NCBI GenBank assembly: GCA_035566435.1
Contig: DATMRF010000084.1
Location: forward strand, 1-20,393
Source of the DNA: DATMRF01 sp035566435
GTDB taxonomy: Bacteria; Verrucomicrobiota; Verrucomicrobiia; Limisphaerales; UBA8199
Length of the DNA stretch: 20,393 bases
Direction of reading: 5' to 3'
Positions 1 through 9,400 of the stretch are shown here, in pieces. The notes beneath the pieces were generated by a model that had not been told where the DNA came from, did not search any database, and saw only the letters and a list, made by a program, of their open reading frames with translations. The position numbers and the translations under genes are program-made. Numbering within the stretch: the stretch's first letter is position 1; the number at the start of each line of letters is the position of its first letter.

Positions 1-732
1 GGCCACAGCCCCGGCGCCTGCGTTTACCGGTGCGAAGGTGGCACTGTCCGCTCCTTTCAAATCTTCGCCGCCACCGCCCTGGCCGGTCTGGGCACCCTCA
101 CCCCTACCCTCCGCGACCGCTCCATTGTCATTCACCTGGTCAAAGCCCCGCCTGGGACCCTCAAGGCCCGCTTCGACAAGCGCCACGTCGAAGCCGAAAA
201 CCTCCTCGGCAGTAAGATCGCCCGCTGGACTAAGGACAACTTCGCCGCCATCGCCGCCTGCGACCCCGTCATGCCTCCCGCGGCCTACAACCGCCTCGGC
301 GACAACTGGCGTCCCCTCATCGCCCTCGCCCAGGTCATCGGCGGCCACTGGCCCGCCCTCGTCGCGGACGCGTTTGCAAAACTCACCGCCAAACCTCCCA
401 CCCAGGACAAAGGCAAACTCCTCCTGGCCGACATCCGCCGCGTCTTCGCCGACGCCGCCCTCCCTCGCCTCTTCTCCACCGACCTGCTCCACGCCCTTTG
501 CTCGCTGCCCGAACGGCCCTACTCCTACCCCGACAACCTCAAGCCCAGCGGCTTCGTCCTGACCCCCGCCTCCCTCGCGCGCCTGCTGCAACCCTACGGC
601 ATCCGCCCGCACGCCATGCGGATTGGGGACGACCGGACCAAAGGTTACGAACTCGCCCAGTTCGAACCGGTGTTCAAACGGCTTCTCAACGGCGACAACC
701 ACGACGAAGCCAACGGCCCCCCGACCGCTTAA
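1..732 (+). CDS. DUF3631 domain protein, C-terminal part (cut by window edge)
   Basis: The reading frame is open from base 1 to the TAA at 730-732, so this is the last 243 residues of a longer protein. Two stretches are typical of DUF3631: an RDRSIVIHL segment near residue 40, followed by a run of basic residues, and LGDNWRPLIALAQ near residue 98 followed by GGHWP. DUF3631 usually forms the C-terminal part of primase/helicase-like replication proteins of phages, plasmids and integrated elements. Its C-terminal region, with YSYPDNL and YGIRPHAMRIG, fits the family's DNA-binding-like tail. The N-terminal ATPase or primase part lies outside the window. The short repeat that follows the stop codon is homologous to the tandem array near 13.1 kb, which suggests both came from one mobile element. 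Family assignment is from memory of motifs. Confidence 0.8.
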   Translation, partial: GHSPGACVYRCEGGTVRSFQIFAATALAGLGTLTPTLRDRSIVIHLVKAPPGTLKARFDKRHVEAENLLGSKIARWTKDNFAAIAACDPVMPPAAYNRLGDNWRPLIALAQVIGGHWPALVADAFAKLTAKPPTQDKGKLLLADIRRVFADAALPRLFSTDLLHALCSLPERPYSYPDNLKPSGFVLTPASLARLLQPYGIRPHAMRIGDDRTKGYELAQFEPVFKRLLNGDNHDEANGPPTA

Positions 733-736
733 CGTC

Positions 737-793
737 CCTACCCAAGCATCTTCCGCATCATACTTGTCACCGCTTGTCACCGCCCCGTCACCG
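737..793. repeat. Single copy of part of the 159-bp repeat unit
   Basis: This 57-bp stretch begins five bases after the DUF3631 stop codon. It aligns without gaps to 13135-13191 in the tandem array, with about 49 of 57 bases equal by eye. It carries three GTCACCG words. The match ties the DUF3631 gene to the distant repeat array. Confidence 0.75.
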
Positions 794-953
794 GCTGCAG
801 CATAGCCACGGCTGTTTCAGGCAAATGGCGGCAGTCTGGGATGCGCCAAGTGTCGGCGCGCGATTCTCCCTCTCCCTTGAGGATACAACTGTTGGGTTTT
901 GCACATCGAACAATTCACGCGTCACGCAGCCACATTCCGACCAATCGTGAGCC

Positions 954-1184
954 GAAAAACCGATCCCAGCGACCCTGAAGACCTTGGGAGATCATATCCA
1001 GTTCGCCCGGTTCAAGACGGGGCTTCTGCAAAGCGAATTGGCTGAAAAGCTGCGAGTTACTATGATGAAAGTCAGGCCTTGGGAGGAGGATCTACGGAGG
1101 CCCAACCAATCGCAGTGGGCAGTACTAGCCAAAGCTTTGGGCCTTCGCGAATCACCTTGGCCCAAGAACCCAACAGTTGAGTAG
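954..1184 (+). CDS. Small Xre/Cro-like helix-turn-helix protein, possibly a remnant
   Basis: The frame opens after a TGA at 948-950 and ends at TAG 1182-1184. Residues read LGDHIQFARFKTGLLQSELA, then EKLRV, then a tryptophan and RPNQSQW. This matches the common short Xre-type pattern 'LGDHIRRRRLDLGLLQKEVAE...NWE'. In good family members the third segment reads 'T(V)xNWExG'; here it is MMKVRPWEED, which is degenerate. There is no ATG. TTG at 984 coincides with the L of LGDH, and CTG at 975 is another option, so the true start is unclear and the gene may be a fragment. Its predicted role would be DNA-binding transcriptional control, with unknown targets. A 13-bp perfect inverted repeat lies around it (886-898 and 1167-1179). 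Confidence 0.4.
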   Translation, partial: EKPIPATLKTLGDHIQFARFKTGLLQSELAEKLRVTMMKVRPWEEDLRRPNQSQWAVLAKALGLRESPWPKNPTVE

Positions 1185-1847
1185 CGTGTTGGGCATCTGT
1201 CATGGAAATGGGTATACGCACGCCTTCCCATTTCCAACGCGAACTGCGCGATTCGTGCCAGATCTTGCCGTCCGGCGTGCGCGATGTTGCCTTTTTGTGG
1301 TCGGGCTGTTCGCGTCTCACGGGACAGATATCTACCACGAGACAACCGTGGGATTCCAGTCCCAAAAGAGTCGACCACCATTGGCGGTCACCTCCGAAGT
1401 CGTCGGCTCCAACTGAGAATCTTCCAACCTGAGCCGGCCCGCTGGCCGGGGGTTACGACAGTCCCCTTCAGTCGCTGGGAACGCGACAAGGTGGTTCCTA
1501 CAGCTCGCACCCTTCACGCACGACTAGGCCGTCACATAGTATTCGTCGCCAAGCAAAACGGCGGATGAAGCGCTGCTGGTGGCATCGCCAAAACCCTTTG
1601 CAGCTGTCAATCGGTCGCGGGCGGCGGTTTGTATGGCCTTGACTGGGGGCGAGATCTAATCAAAAATTGACACGTATCGTGGCGTGAGCCTTGTTCACGA
1701 CATTCTACAGTGTGCCGGAGCGATTGGGTATGCCAGGCAGGCGAGGGCTCGAGCCGCTTGTAATTCCTCTGCATGGTATTGGTCAGCGTAGGCGCCTTAT
1801 ATGAACACAGGTGTTGTATCCGGCTGCTCCATTGCACTCATCGACGT
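1185..1847. other. Gene-poor stretch, no supported feature
   Basis: Overlapping short ORFs occur on both strands, but none has family motifs, a good ribosome binding site or a coherent amino-acid pattern. I see no RNA gene or repeat here. The region may be decayed coding DNA. Confidence 0.5.
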
Positions 1848-3407
1848 ATGTTAACCGAGGCGCAAGCGAAGCTGGATACCCTCGCTAAAGGCACGGAGGG
1901 CGGGGTCGCGATGGCATGGGTGGACGCGGACGGTTTCTCTTTCCTTAGCGCTGGAACATTTGATCCTGAAAATCCGCGGCCCATCACACCCGATACACAG
2001 TTCGAAGTAGCTTCTATCGCGAAGCTTTTCACAGCAATATTACTCGCCAAAAGCGAACGGCTGGGAAAGGTGAACCGTAACGATCCTGTGGGAAAATATC
2101 TCTTGCCGACAGACGATCCTGACGCGGCAAAGTTGGCCAAAATTACGCTTCTGCTGCTCGCGACGCACCATTCGGGCCTGCCGAGGGAACCTTCGAACGT
2201 TCCACCAGCGGTTGACTCCAATTGTTATGCGTTCGGTGAATACACACGCGAAGAGTTGATTAACGCGATGCGCATCGACGGCCCGGGCGCTCCCTCCGAT
2301 CTCGTCTTCGCGTATTCGAATTTTGGCGCCTCGCTTCTGGGCCAAGCGCTTTCCGACGCCTGGCGCGAGAGTTACCCCCAAGTTTTGCGGGAACAAGTGC
2401 TCCGTTCGTTGGGACTCGACCTAACGATTGTGGCCATGCCTGGAACGACGCCCTCGGACGACTTGGCTCCGGGCCACGCGAACGGCAAGAGGATCAATAA
2501 TTGGACTTTTGATGCTGCAGCACCAGCTCTCGGTCTGCGCAGCTCAGTTCGCGAACTCGCCAAGTTTCTCAGCTCCTGTCTGGCGGGACCCGACGGCCCG
2601 ATGCATGCCGACCTAACAGAGACGATGAAGCCATTACGGAAAATTGATTACGGATTCGTTGGCATGGGCTGGGGGATCACGAGTGATGCTGAGCGTCTGA
2701 CCTATTCGCATAGCGGGGGGATCGGTGGGTACCGAAGTTTCCTCGGCTTTGTCCCGGAGAACCACCATGGCGTTGTGATTTTAGCGAACACCATCGCCAA
2801 TATTGAGGCCTTGGGGTGTTCGCTTCTCGGCCTGACGGTTCCCGTGCCGATTCCGCCAGTAATTTCAAATGCCGGTGACTATGTGGGGCAGTATCCGCTT
2901 TCTCCGTCTTTCGCGATCAGGGTCGCCGAACAGAACGGGGCTTTATTTTTTCAAGCAACGGGGCAGCCTGGCGGCTGGCTGAAACCGCTTACCGTCGACC
3001 GCTTCATTCTGCCAACGGCGCCCGCCGAGGTGTCATTCCAACGTGATGACACCGGCAAGGTCGTATCCCTTACCTGGCACCACAATTGCCAAAAGTACGT
3101 CGGCTTCCGCAGTGACCTGCCGCCGCCGCCGAAAGAGATCGTTCTTTCGCGCGCCGCACTTGCCGAATACACCGGGCAATACTCGATGAGAACAGGCTTG
3201 GTGATCACCGTGCGGCTCATGGATACGGGTCTGGAGGCGCAGGCCACCGGGCAGCGCGCAGCTGCGATATTCGCGTCGGCAAAGGATGAATTCTTTTATA
3301 AGGTAGTTGAGGCGCGGATAACTTTCATCCGCAAGTCTACCGGCAAGATCGCCGGGTTAATCCTCGATCAGGATGGGCGCCGGTTCCCTGCTGAAAAGAT
3401 TCCTTGA
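1848..3407 (+). CDS. Serine beta-lactamase-fold hydrolase with C-terminal DUF3471-like repeats
   Basis: The ATG at 1848 gives 519 residues; the frame is open back to 1773 but that extension (cysteine- and histidine-rich) does not look like part of the protein. The class C beta-lactamase/penicillin-binding protein motifs are present: nucleophile S56-x-x-K59 in EVASIAKLFTA, the Y156-S-N158 motif, and H288-S-G-G291 in place of KTG. After residue 340 come two similar segments, YVGQYPL (345) and YTGQYSM (431), which resemble the DUF3471 tail found after many such domains. Such enzymes are usually periplasmic or secreted esterases or peptidases rather than antibiotic resistance enzymes. No signal peptide is visible from this start, which is odd; the original N-terminus may be lost. 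It lies about 0.65 kb before the first precursor gene on the same strand. A role in RiPP maturation cannot be claimed. Confidence 0.85.
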   Translation: MLTEAQAKLDTLAKGTEGGVAMAWVDADGFSFLSAGTFDPENPRPITPDTQFEVASIAKLFTAILLAKSERLGKVNRNDPVGKYLLPTDDPDAAKLAKITLLLLATHHSGLPREPSNVPPAVDSNCYAFGEYTREELINAMRIDGPGAPSDLVFAYSNFGASLLGQALSDAWRESYPQVLREQVLRSLGLDLTIVAMPGTTPSDDLAPGHANGKRINNWTFDAAAPALGLRSSVRELAKFLSSCLAGPDGPMHADLTETMKPLRKIDYGFVGMGWGITSDAERLTYSHSGGIGGYRSFLGFVPENHHGVVILANTIANIEALGCSLLGLTVPVPIPPVISNAGDYVGQYPLSPSFAIRVAEQNGALFFQATGQPGGWLKPLTVDRFILPTAPAEVSFQRDDTGKVVSLTWHHNCQKYVGFRSDLPPPPKEIVLSRAALAEYTGQYSMRTGLVITVRLMDTGLEAQATGQRAAAIFASAKDEFFYKVVEARITFIRKSTGKIAGLILDQDGRRFPAEKIP

Positions 3408-3607
3408 GGATGGGCATAATCTTCGAGCCTCACCGCACCACCTATAAAAGGCCTCCCGCTCGAGCTGGACTCGACGCGATCGTCGCGCGAAAGTCGCCGC
3501 CTGTCACCATTGAACAATGCATTGCCGACATCTAGGCGTTCAACCCGGAGACGCGGGAACTCGGCAGCAAGCCGGGGAGCCCGCTCGCTACTACTTACCT
3601 CCTGTAA
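3408..3607. other. Intergenic stretch with a possible decayed ORF
   Basis: ATG 3410 opens a 41-codon frame ending at TAG 3533. The same frame continues past the stop as a plausible coding string (AFNPETRELGSKPG...) until TAA near 3606. It may be a decayed gene, but I recognise no family. Confidence 0.25.
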
Positions 3608-3976
3608 CTAGGCAATTCCCCGGCGCGCGGCCCCAGCACCGCGCCGAGCCATTCCTGCAATTTTGGCCACCAAGCTTTGCGCATTCTTGTACTCGCGTGT
3701 CCACCGAACGAGAGCACTCGCCTTTACCCACACGGAGAGGCCCTTATCGGGCGTCACGGCTTCGGAAGCCGGTTGCCTCTGCACAACGCAGCTTTCATCA
3801 AATTCAATGTAATGCGAAAGATTTTCTAGTGAATGATAAAGCCGAACCTGCCCTGCTCGGCTAGGTGGACCCGCGTAGCCGGAAAATTTGACCGTTGGTT
3901 CAGGTTGCTGGCCCGACTGTGTCAAATTCGCTAAGACCGGATGCACAGGGATCTGCGGTTTCGTTGGATCTGCCAT
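3608..3976 (-). CDS. Conserved small protein divergent from precursor gene 1
   Basis: This 122-residue protein starts at the ATG complementary to 3974-3976 and runs away from the precursor gene. An almost identical copy occupies 10085-10453, also divergent from a precursor. The shared body includes HPVLANLTQSGQQPEP, KFSGYAGPPSRAGQVRLYHS, then SHYIEFDESCVV and KGLSVWVK. There is no signal peptide or membrane segment. The C-terminal 8 residues differ from the other copy because the DNA identity ends there. I do not recognise the family. Its strict linkage to the precursor suggests a role in the RiPP system, such as chaperone, partner or immunity, but that is inference from position only. The reverse strand has no long alternative reading frame of better quality. 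Confidence 0.6.
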   Translation of the reverse strand: MADPTKPQIPVHPVLANLTQSGQQPEPTVKFSGYAGPPSRAGQVRLYHSLENLSHYIEFDESCVVQRQPASEAVTPDKGLSVWVKASALVRWTREYKNAQSLVAKIAGMARRGAGAARRGIA

Positions 3977-4322
3977 AGGCTTATTTTTTTGAAATTAATC
4001 TTGCAATTTAAAAATACTCATGTCACATTTCCCCGTCAATCCCAAGAATGCTGAGCCGAAAGGGAAATCGAATGGATAAACCGCACGAATTCGATATTAA
4101 TATAACCCTGAACGATGGAGCGATGGGGTGGCCGGCCTTTCCAATCCAGTCCTCGTCGCCGCCTTCCGGGCCGAGTGAGAGCGATGAATTTGATCTCGAT
4201 TGCAAATATCTCGATGCGAGCGGTGCTTCGGCAGGCCCAGCGGGGACGCCCGTGGTTGGTCCGGGACAGGAGGTAGTGGAAGTCGGGTCAGGTTTCTTTG
4301 GCGTGACCTGTTCGAACACCTG
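3628..4322. repeat. 695-bp direct repeat, copy A
   Basis: This segment matches 10105-10799 at a constant offset of 6477 bp with no gaps. I counted about 14 differences by eye, near 98% identity. It covers most of the divergent small gene, the shared promoter region and the precursor leader plus the first core residues. Weaker similarity continues about 25 bp to the left, with TAACTAGG aligned to TAATCTAGG. Confidence 0.9.
3989..4018 (+). promoter_or_regulatory. Candidate promoter of precursor gene 1
   Basis: TTGAAA (3989-3994) and AATACT (4013-4018) are separated by 18 bp in the AT-rich divergent gap. Copy B keeps TTGAAA and has GATACT at the same spacing. The distance to the ATG at 4072 is about 54 bp. 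Confidence 0.35.
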
Positions 4323-4818
4323 TGGGGTCACGCCGGGCGGTGGCAATACCTGTGCCGCGACTTGTTCGAACACGTGCTCCGTCGCTGGACTGCCCGCTGG
4401 CAATACCTGCGCGGCTACTTGTTCAAATACATGCGCAGTCTTCCCATTTCCTGGTGGGAATTCGTGTGGCAACACCTGTGGTAATACCTGTGGGGTTACG
4501 TGTGGGAATACGTGTGGCCTAACGTGCGGCCACACTTGCCAGGTCGGCGCCACCTGCTCGCCGACCTGTGCGGCCGTAGTTGGCGGTGGCAATACTTGCG
4601 CCTTCACCTGTGCCCACACGTGCGGTGTTTGCGGGCCCCACGTCATCCCGACTTTCTTGACCTGCAATCTAGGCTGCAACGTCACCAACGGGTGCACCAA
4701 CGGCTGCCCGCCAGTCCAGGTCAACTTTACTTTCGCAACCTGCGATCCAGACTGCAATTTCACCGGAACGTGCGCGACTTGCGACCCAGACTGCAGCAAT
4801 GCGACCGATAATTGCTGA
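4072..4818 (+). CDS. Giant lanthipeptide-type precursor 1 (LanA-like, Thr-Cys repeat core)
   Basis: The 248-residue product starts at ATG 4072, preceded by GAAAGGGA about 7 bases upstream; the in-frame ATG at 4048 lacks such a site. The leader is acidic and carries FDIN at residues 7-10, F40-D-L-D43 and S50-G-A-S53. The F(N/D)LD box plus a following SGAS is the signature of class I lanthipeptide leaders bound by LanB and LanC. After G74 the core holds 31 cysteines, most preceded by Thr, in units such as TCSNTC, GNTCAATC and CGVTCGNTC, separated by Gly-rich linkers (GGGNTC). The C-terminal part is less regular, with CDPDC twice. LanB would dehydrate Thr/Ser and LanC would join Cys to form (methyl)lanthionines. 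The core is several times longer than usual lanthipeptides. Alternative: a Cys-rich secreted protein with disulfides. The leader box and flanking lanC/lanB argue for a RiPP. Confidence 0.8.
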   Translation: MDKPHEFDINITLNDGAMGWPAFPIQSSSPPSGPSESDEFDLDCKYLDASGASAGPAGTPVVGPGQEVVEVGSGFFGVTCSNTCGVTPGGGNTCAATCSNTCSVAGLPAGNTCAATCSNTCAVFPFPGGNSCGNTCGNTCGVTCGNTCGLTCGHTCQVGATCSPTCAAVVGGGNTCAFTCAHTCGVCGPHVIPTFLTCNLGCNVTNGCTNGCPPVQVNFTFATCDPDCNFTGTCATCDPDCSNATDNC

Positions 4819-4907
4819 GGATGAGGGACGACGAGGGTATAAACCTGCCCAAAGAGTGATTATCTCTAACAACCTTGTGTGGATCCCAGCATTGGTGTGG
4901 GAGGTTT

Positions 4908-5045
4908 ATGGCCTCAACAATTGGGCACGCGCATGTGAGTGCTGTGGTGCGACCACGTAAAGGTCCCCGCCAAATCTTGGACGCAAGCAAAAAGCTGGCT
5001 TGGACTGGAGGTGGAGTGGCTAACAACGAACCACACAAACCATGA
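4908..5045 (+). CDS. Possible 45-aa ORF translationally coupled to lanC
   Basis: ATG 4908 follows GGGAGG only three bases away, and the frame ends at TGA 5043-5045, which overlaps the lanC ATG as ATGA. Such overlap is typical of translational coupling. The peptide is basic (RPRKGPRQ, ASKKLAW) and ends NNEPHKP. It has no recognised family. Copy B lacks the ORF. It may simply be a leader ORF that feeds ribosomes to lanC. Confidence 0.3.
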   Translation: MASTIGHAHVSAVVRPRKGPRQILDASKKLAWTGGGVANNEPHKP

Positions 5046-6442
5046 TCTCTGTGACTAACTCGCCCGGCATCGGAGGCGCGACAAGCCGCCCGGCGCTAGC
5101 GTGGCGACGGCTGGCAGACCCCGAGAAATCGGTGGCGGCGCTTAACGTGGCCCTTGAGGTGGCGCGCCGCCTGCGTGAACCGGCGCAAATCGAAGCGGCT
5201 GTCATTCAAGCAAAGTTGCAGTCGGATAATCCGAAAGGCCCACAGTGGGTGCCGCATGGATTCGCACAAGGCTATGCGGGGTTGGCGCTGCTTTGGGGAC
5301 AGCTCGATCGTTGTCTCCCTAATGAGGGCTGGGATGCGGTTGGACATGAGCACTTGGAGATCGCGGCGGAAGGGACCGCAACCCAAGGGTGGCTGAGTTC
5401 AGGTGCGTTCAGCGGAATAGGCGGCCTTGCTTTCGCTGCCTGCTACTTGTCGCGGTCCGGTACCCGCTATTCGCGTCTGCTCGCGACGCTGGACAAAGGT
5501 TTGATCCGCAGGCTCGCTCCCAGAATCGCGTACCTAAACGGGTTGCGCGATGGCGCTCCATCAGATGCGTTCGATGTCATCTCGGGCTTAAGCGGCGTGG
5601 TGCCGTATCTCCTGGGTCGTCGAGAGTCGGGGGAAGTCGAGACCACGCTCCACGATCTGGTTCTCAGCCTGGTCTCTTTGTCGCAAGACGAAAATGGGCT
5701 GCCACGATGGCATTCGCCGTCCCATCTCTCGAAACCGGCCGAAGACTTCATGCTGCAATTGTATCCGAATGGTTACCTGAACTGCGGACTCGCCCACGGA
5801 ATTCCAGGGCCGCTCGGTGCGCTGGCACTGGCGTATCTCGCAGGTATTCGCTGTGCGGGATTAGAGGAGGCCATCGATCGATTGGCCGGTTGGTTAGTTG
5901 CCCACCGGTTAGACGACGAATGGGGTCTAAACTGGCCGAATGGGGTGGCCCTGCGGCCACCGGGCGATCCGGCCGGTCGGATTTACCCGATGGATAAATC
6001 GACGCAAGCGCAAGCGGGATGGTGCTATGGCAGCCCAGGCGTCGCTCGGGTTTTACATTTTGCTGGCCAGTGCCTGGAACGGTCGGAGTATTGTGACCTG
6101 GCCGTTCAAGCAATAGAAGCCGTCCTACGACGACCAGTCGCAGCCCGGCGAATCGAGTCGCCCACTTTCTGTCACGGCGTTGCGGGCTTGCTACAGATTG
6201 TTTTGCGTTTTGCCAATGATACTAGTTCCAAGGCACTCGAGGCTGGCGCCGTCGCGCTGACGGAACAACTCTTGGGCCTTTACGAGCCGGAGTCTTTGCT
6301 TGGTTTCCGCAGCGTCGAGTTCGCCGGAAAGCGCGTCGATCAACCCGGGTTGCTCGACGGCGCCCCAGGCGTGGCTCTGGTGCTACTTGGAGTGGCATGT
6401 GACACGAATCCCGCTTGGGACCGGCTCTTTCTACTCTCATAA
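5042..6442 (+). CDS. lanC: LanC-like lanthionine cyclase
   Basis: The 466-residue protein has the repeated Gly-rich helices of LanC cyclases: GYAGLALLWG (78), SGIGGLAF (124), DVISGLSGVVPYL (178), NCGLAHGIPGPLGAL (247), WCYGSPGVARVL (327), FCHGVAGLLQI (376) and LLDGAPGVALVLLG (437). The zinc ligands are C328, C377 and H378, and H252 of the AHG motif is present, so it should be active. LanC enzymes add Cys thiols to Dha/Dhb in the precursor. The ATG at 5042 overlaps the stop of a short upstream ORF (ATGA). lanB begins 8 bases after its stop, so the two form one transcription unit. The length is close to that of NisC-type cyclases. A decayed copy of its 5' end lies at 11515-11608. Confidence 0.93.
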   Translation: MISVTNSPGIGGATSRPALAWRRLADPEKSVAALNVALEVARRLREPAQIEAAVIQAKLQSDNPKGPQWVPHGFAQGYAGLALLWGQLDRCLPNEGWDAVGHEHLEIAAEGTATQGWLSSGAFSGIGGLAFAACYLSRSGTRYSRLLATLDKGLIRRLAPRIAYLNGLRDGAPSDAFDVISGLSGVVPYLLGRRESGEVETTLHDLVLSLVSLSQDENGLPRWHSPSHLSKPAEDFMLQLYPNGYLNCGLAHGIPGPLGALALAYLAGIRCAGLEEAIDRLAGWLVAHRLDDEWGLNWPNGVALRPPGDPAGRIYPMDKSTQAQAGWCYGSPGVARVLHFAGQCLERSEYCDLAVQAIEAVLRRPVAARRIESPTFCHGVAGLLQIVLRFANDTSSKALEAGAVALTEQLLGLYEPESLLGFRSVEFAGKRVDQPGLLDGAPGVALVLLGVACDTNPAWDRLFLLS

Positions 6443-6450
6443 GGTCTCTC

Positions 6451-9400
6451 ATGCCAGGAACCGACAAAAGAGGGAACGCGCTCGCACAATGCTACGAGGC
6501 GATGGATTGTGTCATGGTGCGGGCGCCTGCGTTGCCCATTCAGAGTTACTTGGCGTTAAGTAATGCTGCCGCTTTGGAGGTGGCTGGTGAATCCTCACTT
6601 TCGCCGGCTGACCCACGGGTCCGGTGTGCTCTCGCAATTGGAAGTCCTTCGCTCTTGGACGCGCTCGATCGAACGAGGGCCGACGATAAAGATGCAGCAA
6701 GGCTTAGAACCAAATTGCGTCGATTCCTTGTCCGCATGTCCACCCGGCCAACTCCCTACGGAATGTTCGCGGGCGCCGTCGCGGCGGGTTGGGGCAAAAC
6801 CACCGACATCTGTCTCAGCAGTGCTCCGCGCACACGGACTCGGGTCGACATGGACTGGCTGCTGCGGTTTGTGCTGAAATTAGAAATGCAACCGACCATC
6901 CGCAATCAACTACGATGGATCGCAAGCACGGCTGCCTGGTATCACCATGGCCGGTTGGCGCTGGCCGAGCGGGTGCCACCTCTCGTCGGCGGTTCGCCGA
7001 CTCGCATTTCCGTGGCTGCCAAACCGTTGGTGCGGCGCGCGATGGAACTCGCAAGGCATCCGATTTCGCATGATGCGCTCGTTGACCGCTTAGTGGCGGA
7101 TTTCCCGTCCGCCACGCCGGAAAAAATCGACCGCGTTCTGCAACAGCTTTGGGAAAATGGCTTTATCTTGACCGAACTCTTGCCACCCCTGACGATCGAG
7201 GATCCGATCAAGTGGGTACGCGACCGGGTTGCGCCCATGATGGGCGGCAAAGCATTGTGCGTGCAACTCGATGCGCTTCTTCATTCGATCGCGGCTTGCG
7301 ATGCGGAGCCAATTGACCGAGTTCCGGGTTTGCTGCGCAAAGCGGCTGCGCACGTGATCGCTCTCGGTCAGACCCAGACCGAAATGCCGCTTCAGGTTGA
7401 CTTGGCCTTTGTAACCACTGCAGAAAGCATCTCGTCCATTGTTGCTGATGAGGCCGTTCGTGCCGCCGAACTGCTGTTTCGTCTTACCCCATTGCCAGAT
7501 GGCATGCCAAATGTCGCCACATACCGGCAAGCGTTTATCGCTCGTTACGGCGCCGACAGAGAGGTGCCACTCCTCGAGCTTCAGGACCACGAATGGGGGC
7601 TTGGCCCGATTGGACAGTATGGGTGGGGTGCCGGTGGCATGGAGGCGGGACGTGCGAATCGCCGTGCAGAAGTTCTCCAACAGTTGGCCATCAATGCCAT
7701 CCACAACCGAGAGCTTGCGGTCGAGCTCGATGAGGACCTGCTCAGAAGACTTGAGGCCCCTCCGATCCCGGCAGATCGCTTGCCGACATCAATCGATCTC
7801 AATCTGTTTGTGTTGGCATCGTCCTCGGAGGCGATCGACGCGGGCCAATTTCAGATCATGCTGGGCCCGAACCTGGGCGCTCCAATTGCAGGCCGCAACC
7901 TCGCACGGTTCGCGCACTTGCTCGGACCGAAGGCGTGCGCCGCGCTGGACCGCGCGGCGCGGGTGGAAGAGGAACATCACCCGACGCAGATCACCGCTGA
8001 GGTCGTCAACTTGCCGCGTAACTTCCGTTACGCCAACGTTGTCGTGCGCCCCGCCGTTCGGCGCTATGAAATCAACCTCGGTGTGAGCGCTGGGGTAGGC
8101 CCAGAGTACGTCATTCCGCTCAATGAACTGGCTGTGGGAGTGCGGCAGGGGCGATTCTACGTGCGTTGGGTGCATCGCGATGTGGAGGTCTTGTTCGCTG
8201 CGGGGCATATGCTCAACTCGAACCAGTCGTCGCCTGAATGCCATTTCCTTTCCGAAGTCAGCCGCGACGGTATGGCCCAGTTAAGCGCGTTTAGTTGGGG
8301 ATCGGCCTCCGGATACCCATTTTTGCCACGTGTGCAGTCCGGGCGGATTATCCTACAGTGCGCGCAGTGGAGACTTGAGCCGAGAATGCACGGTCGGGTG
8401 TCCCTCGACCAATCGAAGCAGTTCGCTGCCTGGGTTGCCCGCTGGCGTAACCAGTGGAGGGTGCCGCGCCGCGTGTACATGAGTTGGGCCGACAATCGAC
8501 TGCTTTATGATTTGGACGATCCTGAGCAGGTTGACGATTTGCGTGGCGAATTGGTTCGCAAGAAAGGCCACGGTCAATGCATTCTTCAGGAGGCGCTCCC
8601 CAGTCCCGAGCATGCGTGGCTGCCATCGGTGGATGGGAGCCGACGCATCGTGGAGCTGGTGGTTTCGCTCGGGTTGCGAAGCGTGCCCGCTAACATTGCC
8701 AGGGACGCCGTTGCCGGCCTGCACCCACGCCCAGCTTCGCCGATTGCATCGGATGTCCGGTTGAGGCCGCCCGGGAGCGATTGGCTTTTTCTTAAGCTTT
8801 ATGGCCCGCGCAGCGGGGAAAATGATCTCCTTGCTGGCCAAATCCGCCGCCTCTGTCAAGAGATCCACCAGGCTCGGCTCGCCGATGGATGGTTCTTCCT
8901 GCGCTATGCCGATCCGGACGCGCATTTGCGATTGAGGTTTTTCGGCGCGCCCGAGCAGCTTACCGGCATACTATTGCCCCGCCTGTGCGCCTGGGCGTCA
9001 GGTTTGATCGCTGATGGCCGGTGTCAGAAATTCGGGTTCGATACTTATGATCGAGAGGTGGAACGGTACGGCGGTCCGGAGGCGGCAGGAGCATCCGAGG
9101 CACTCTTCACTGCCGACACCCTACTTGTCGTTGAGTTGCTGGCGTGTGCGCCGCTCTTGGAACGCACACTGCTCGCGGTCGTCACAATTGACCGTCTTTT
9201 GGGCGCGCTCGGACTCGACAATGGTAAACGGCTGGCTTGGCTTAAAAAAATGGTTGCCTCTCGCAAGGAGGTCGCTGACGAATACCGAGCGAGGCGCTCG
9301 AGTTTGGTTACAGCGCTGTGCGATCCAAGCAAGCTTGGATCGCCAATTGTCGATGCGCTCTCCCAACTAACGTCGACGCTCGCGCCGATTGTGGAGACCC

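Noticed and set aside
4023..4799. 258-codon minus-strand ORF opposite precursor 1
   Set aside because: It mirrors the Thr-Cys repeat codons (giving QV, HV and LP repeats), has no start site signal, and the plus frame has a ribosome binding site and a leader box.
7090..7704. Minus-strand ORFs inside lanB
   Set aside because: Shadows of a clearly coding lanB frame.
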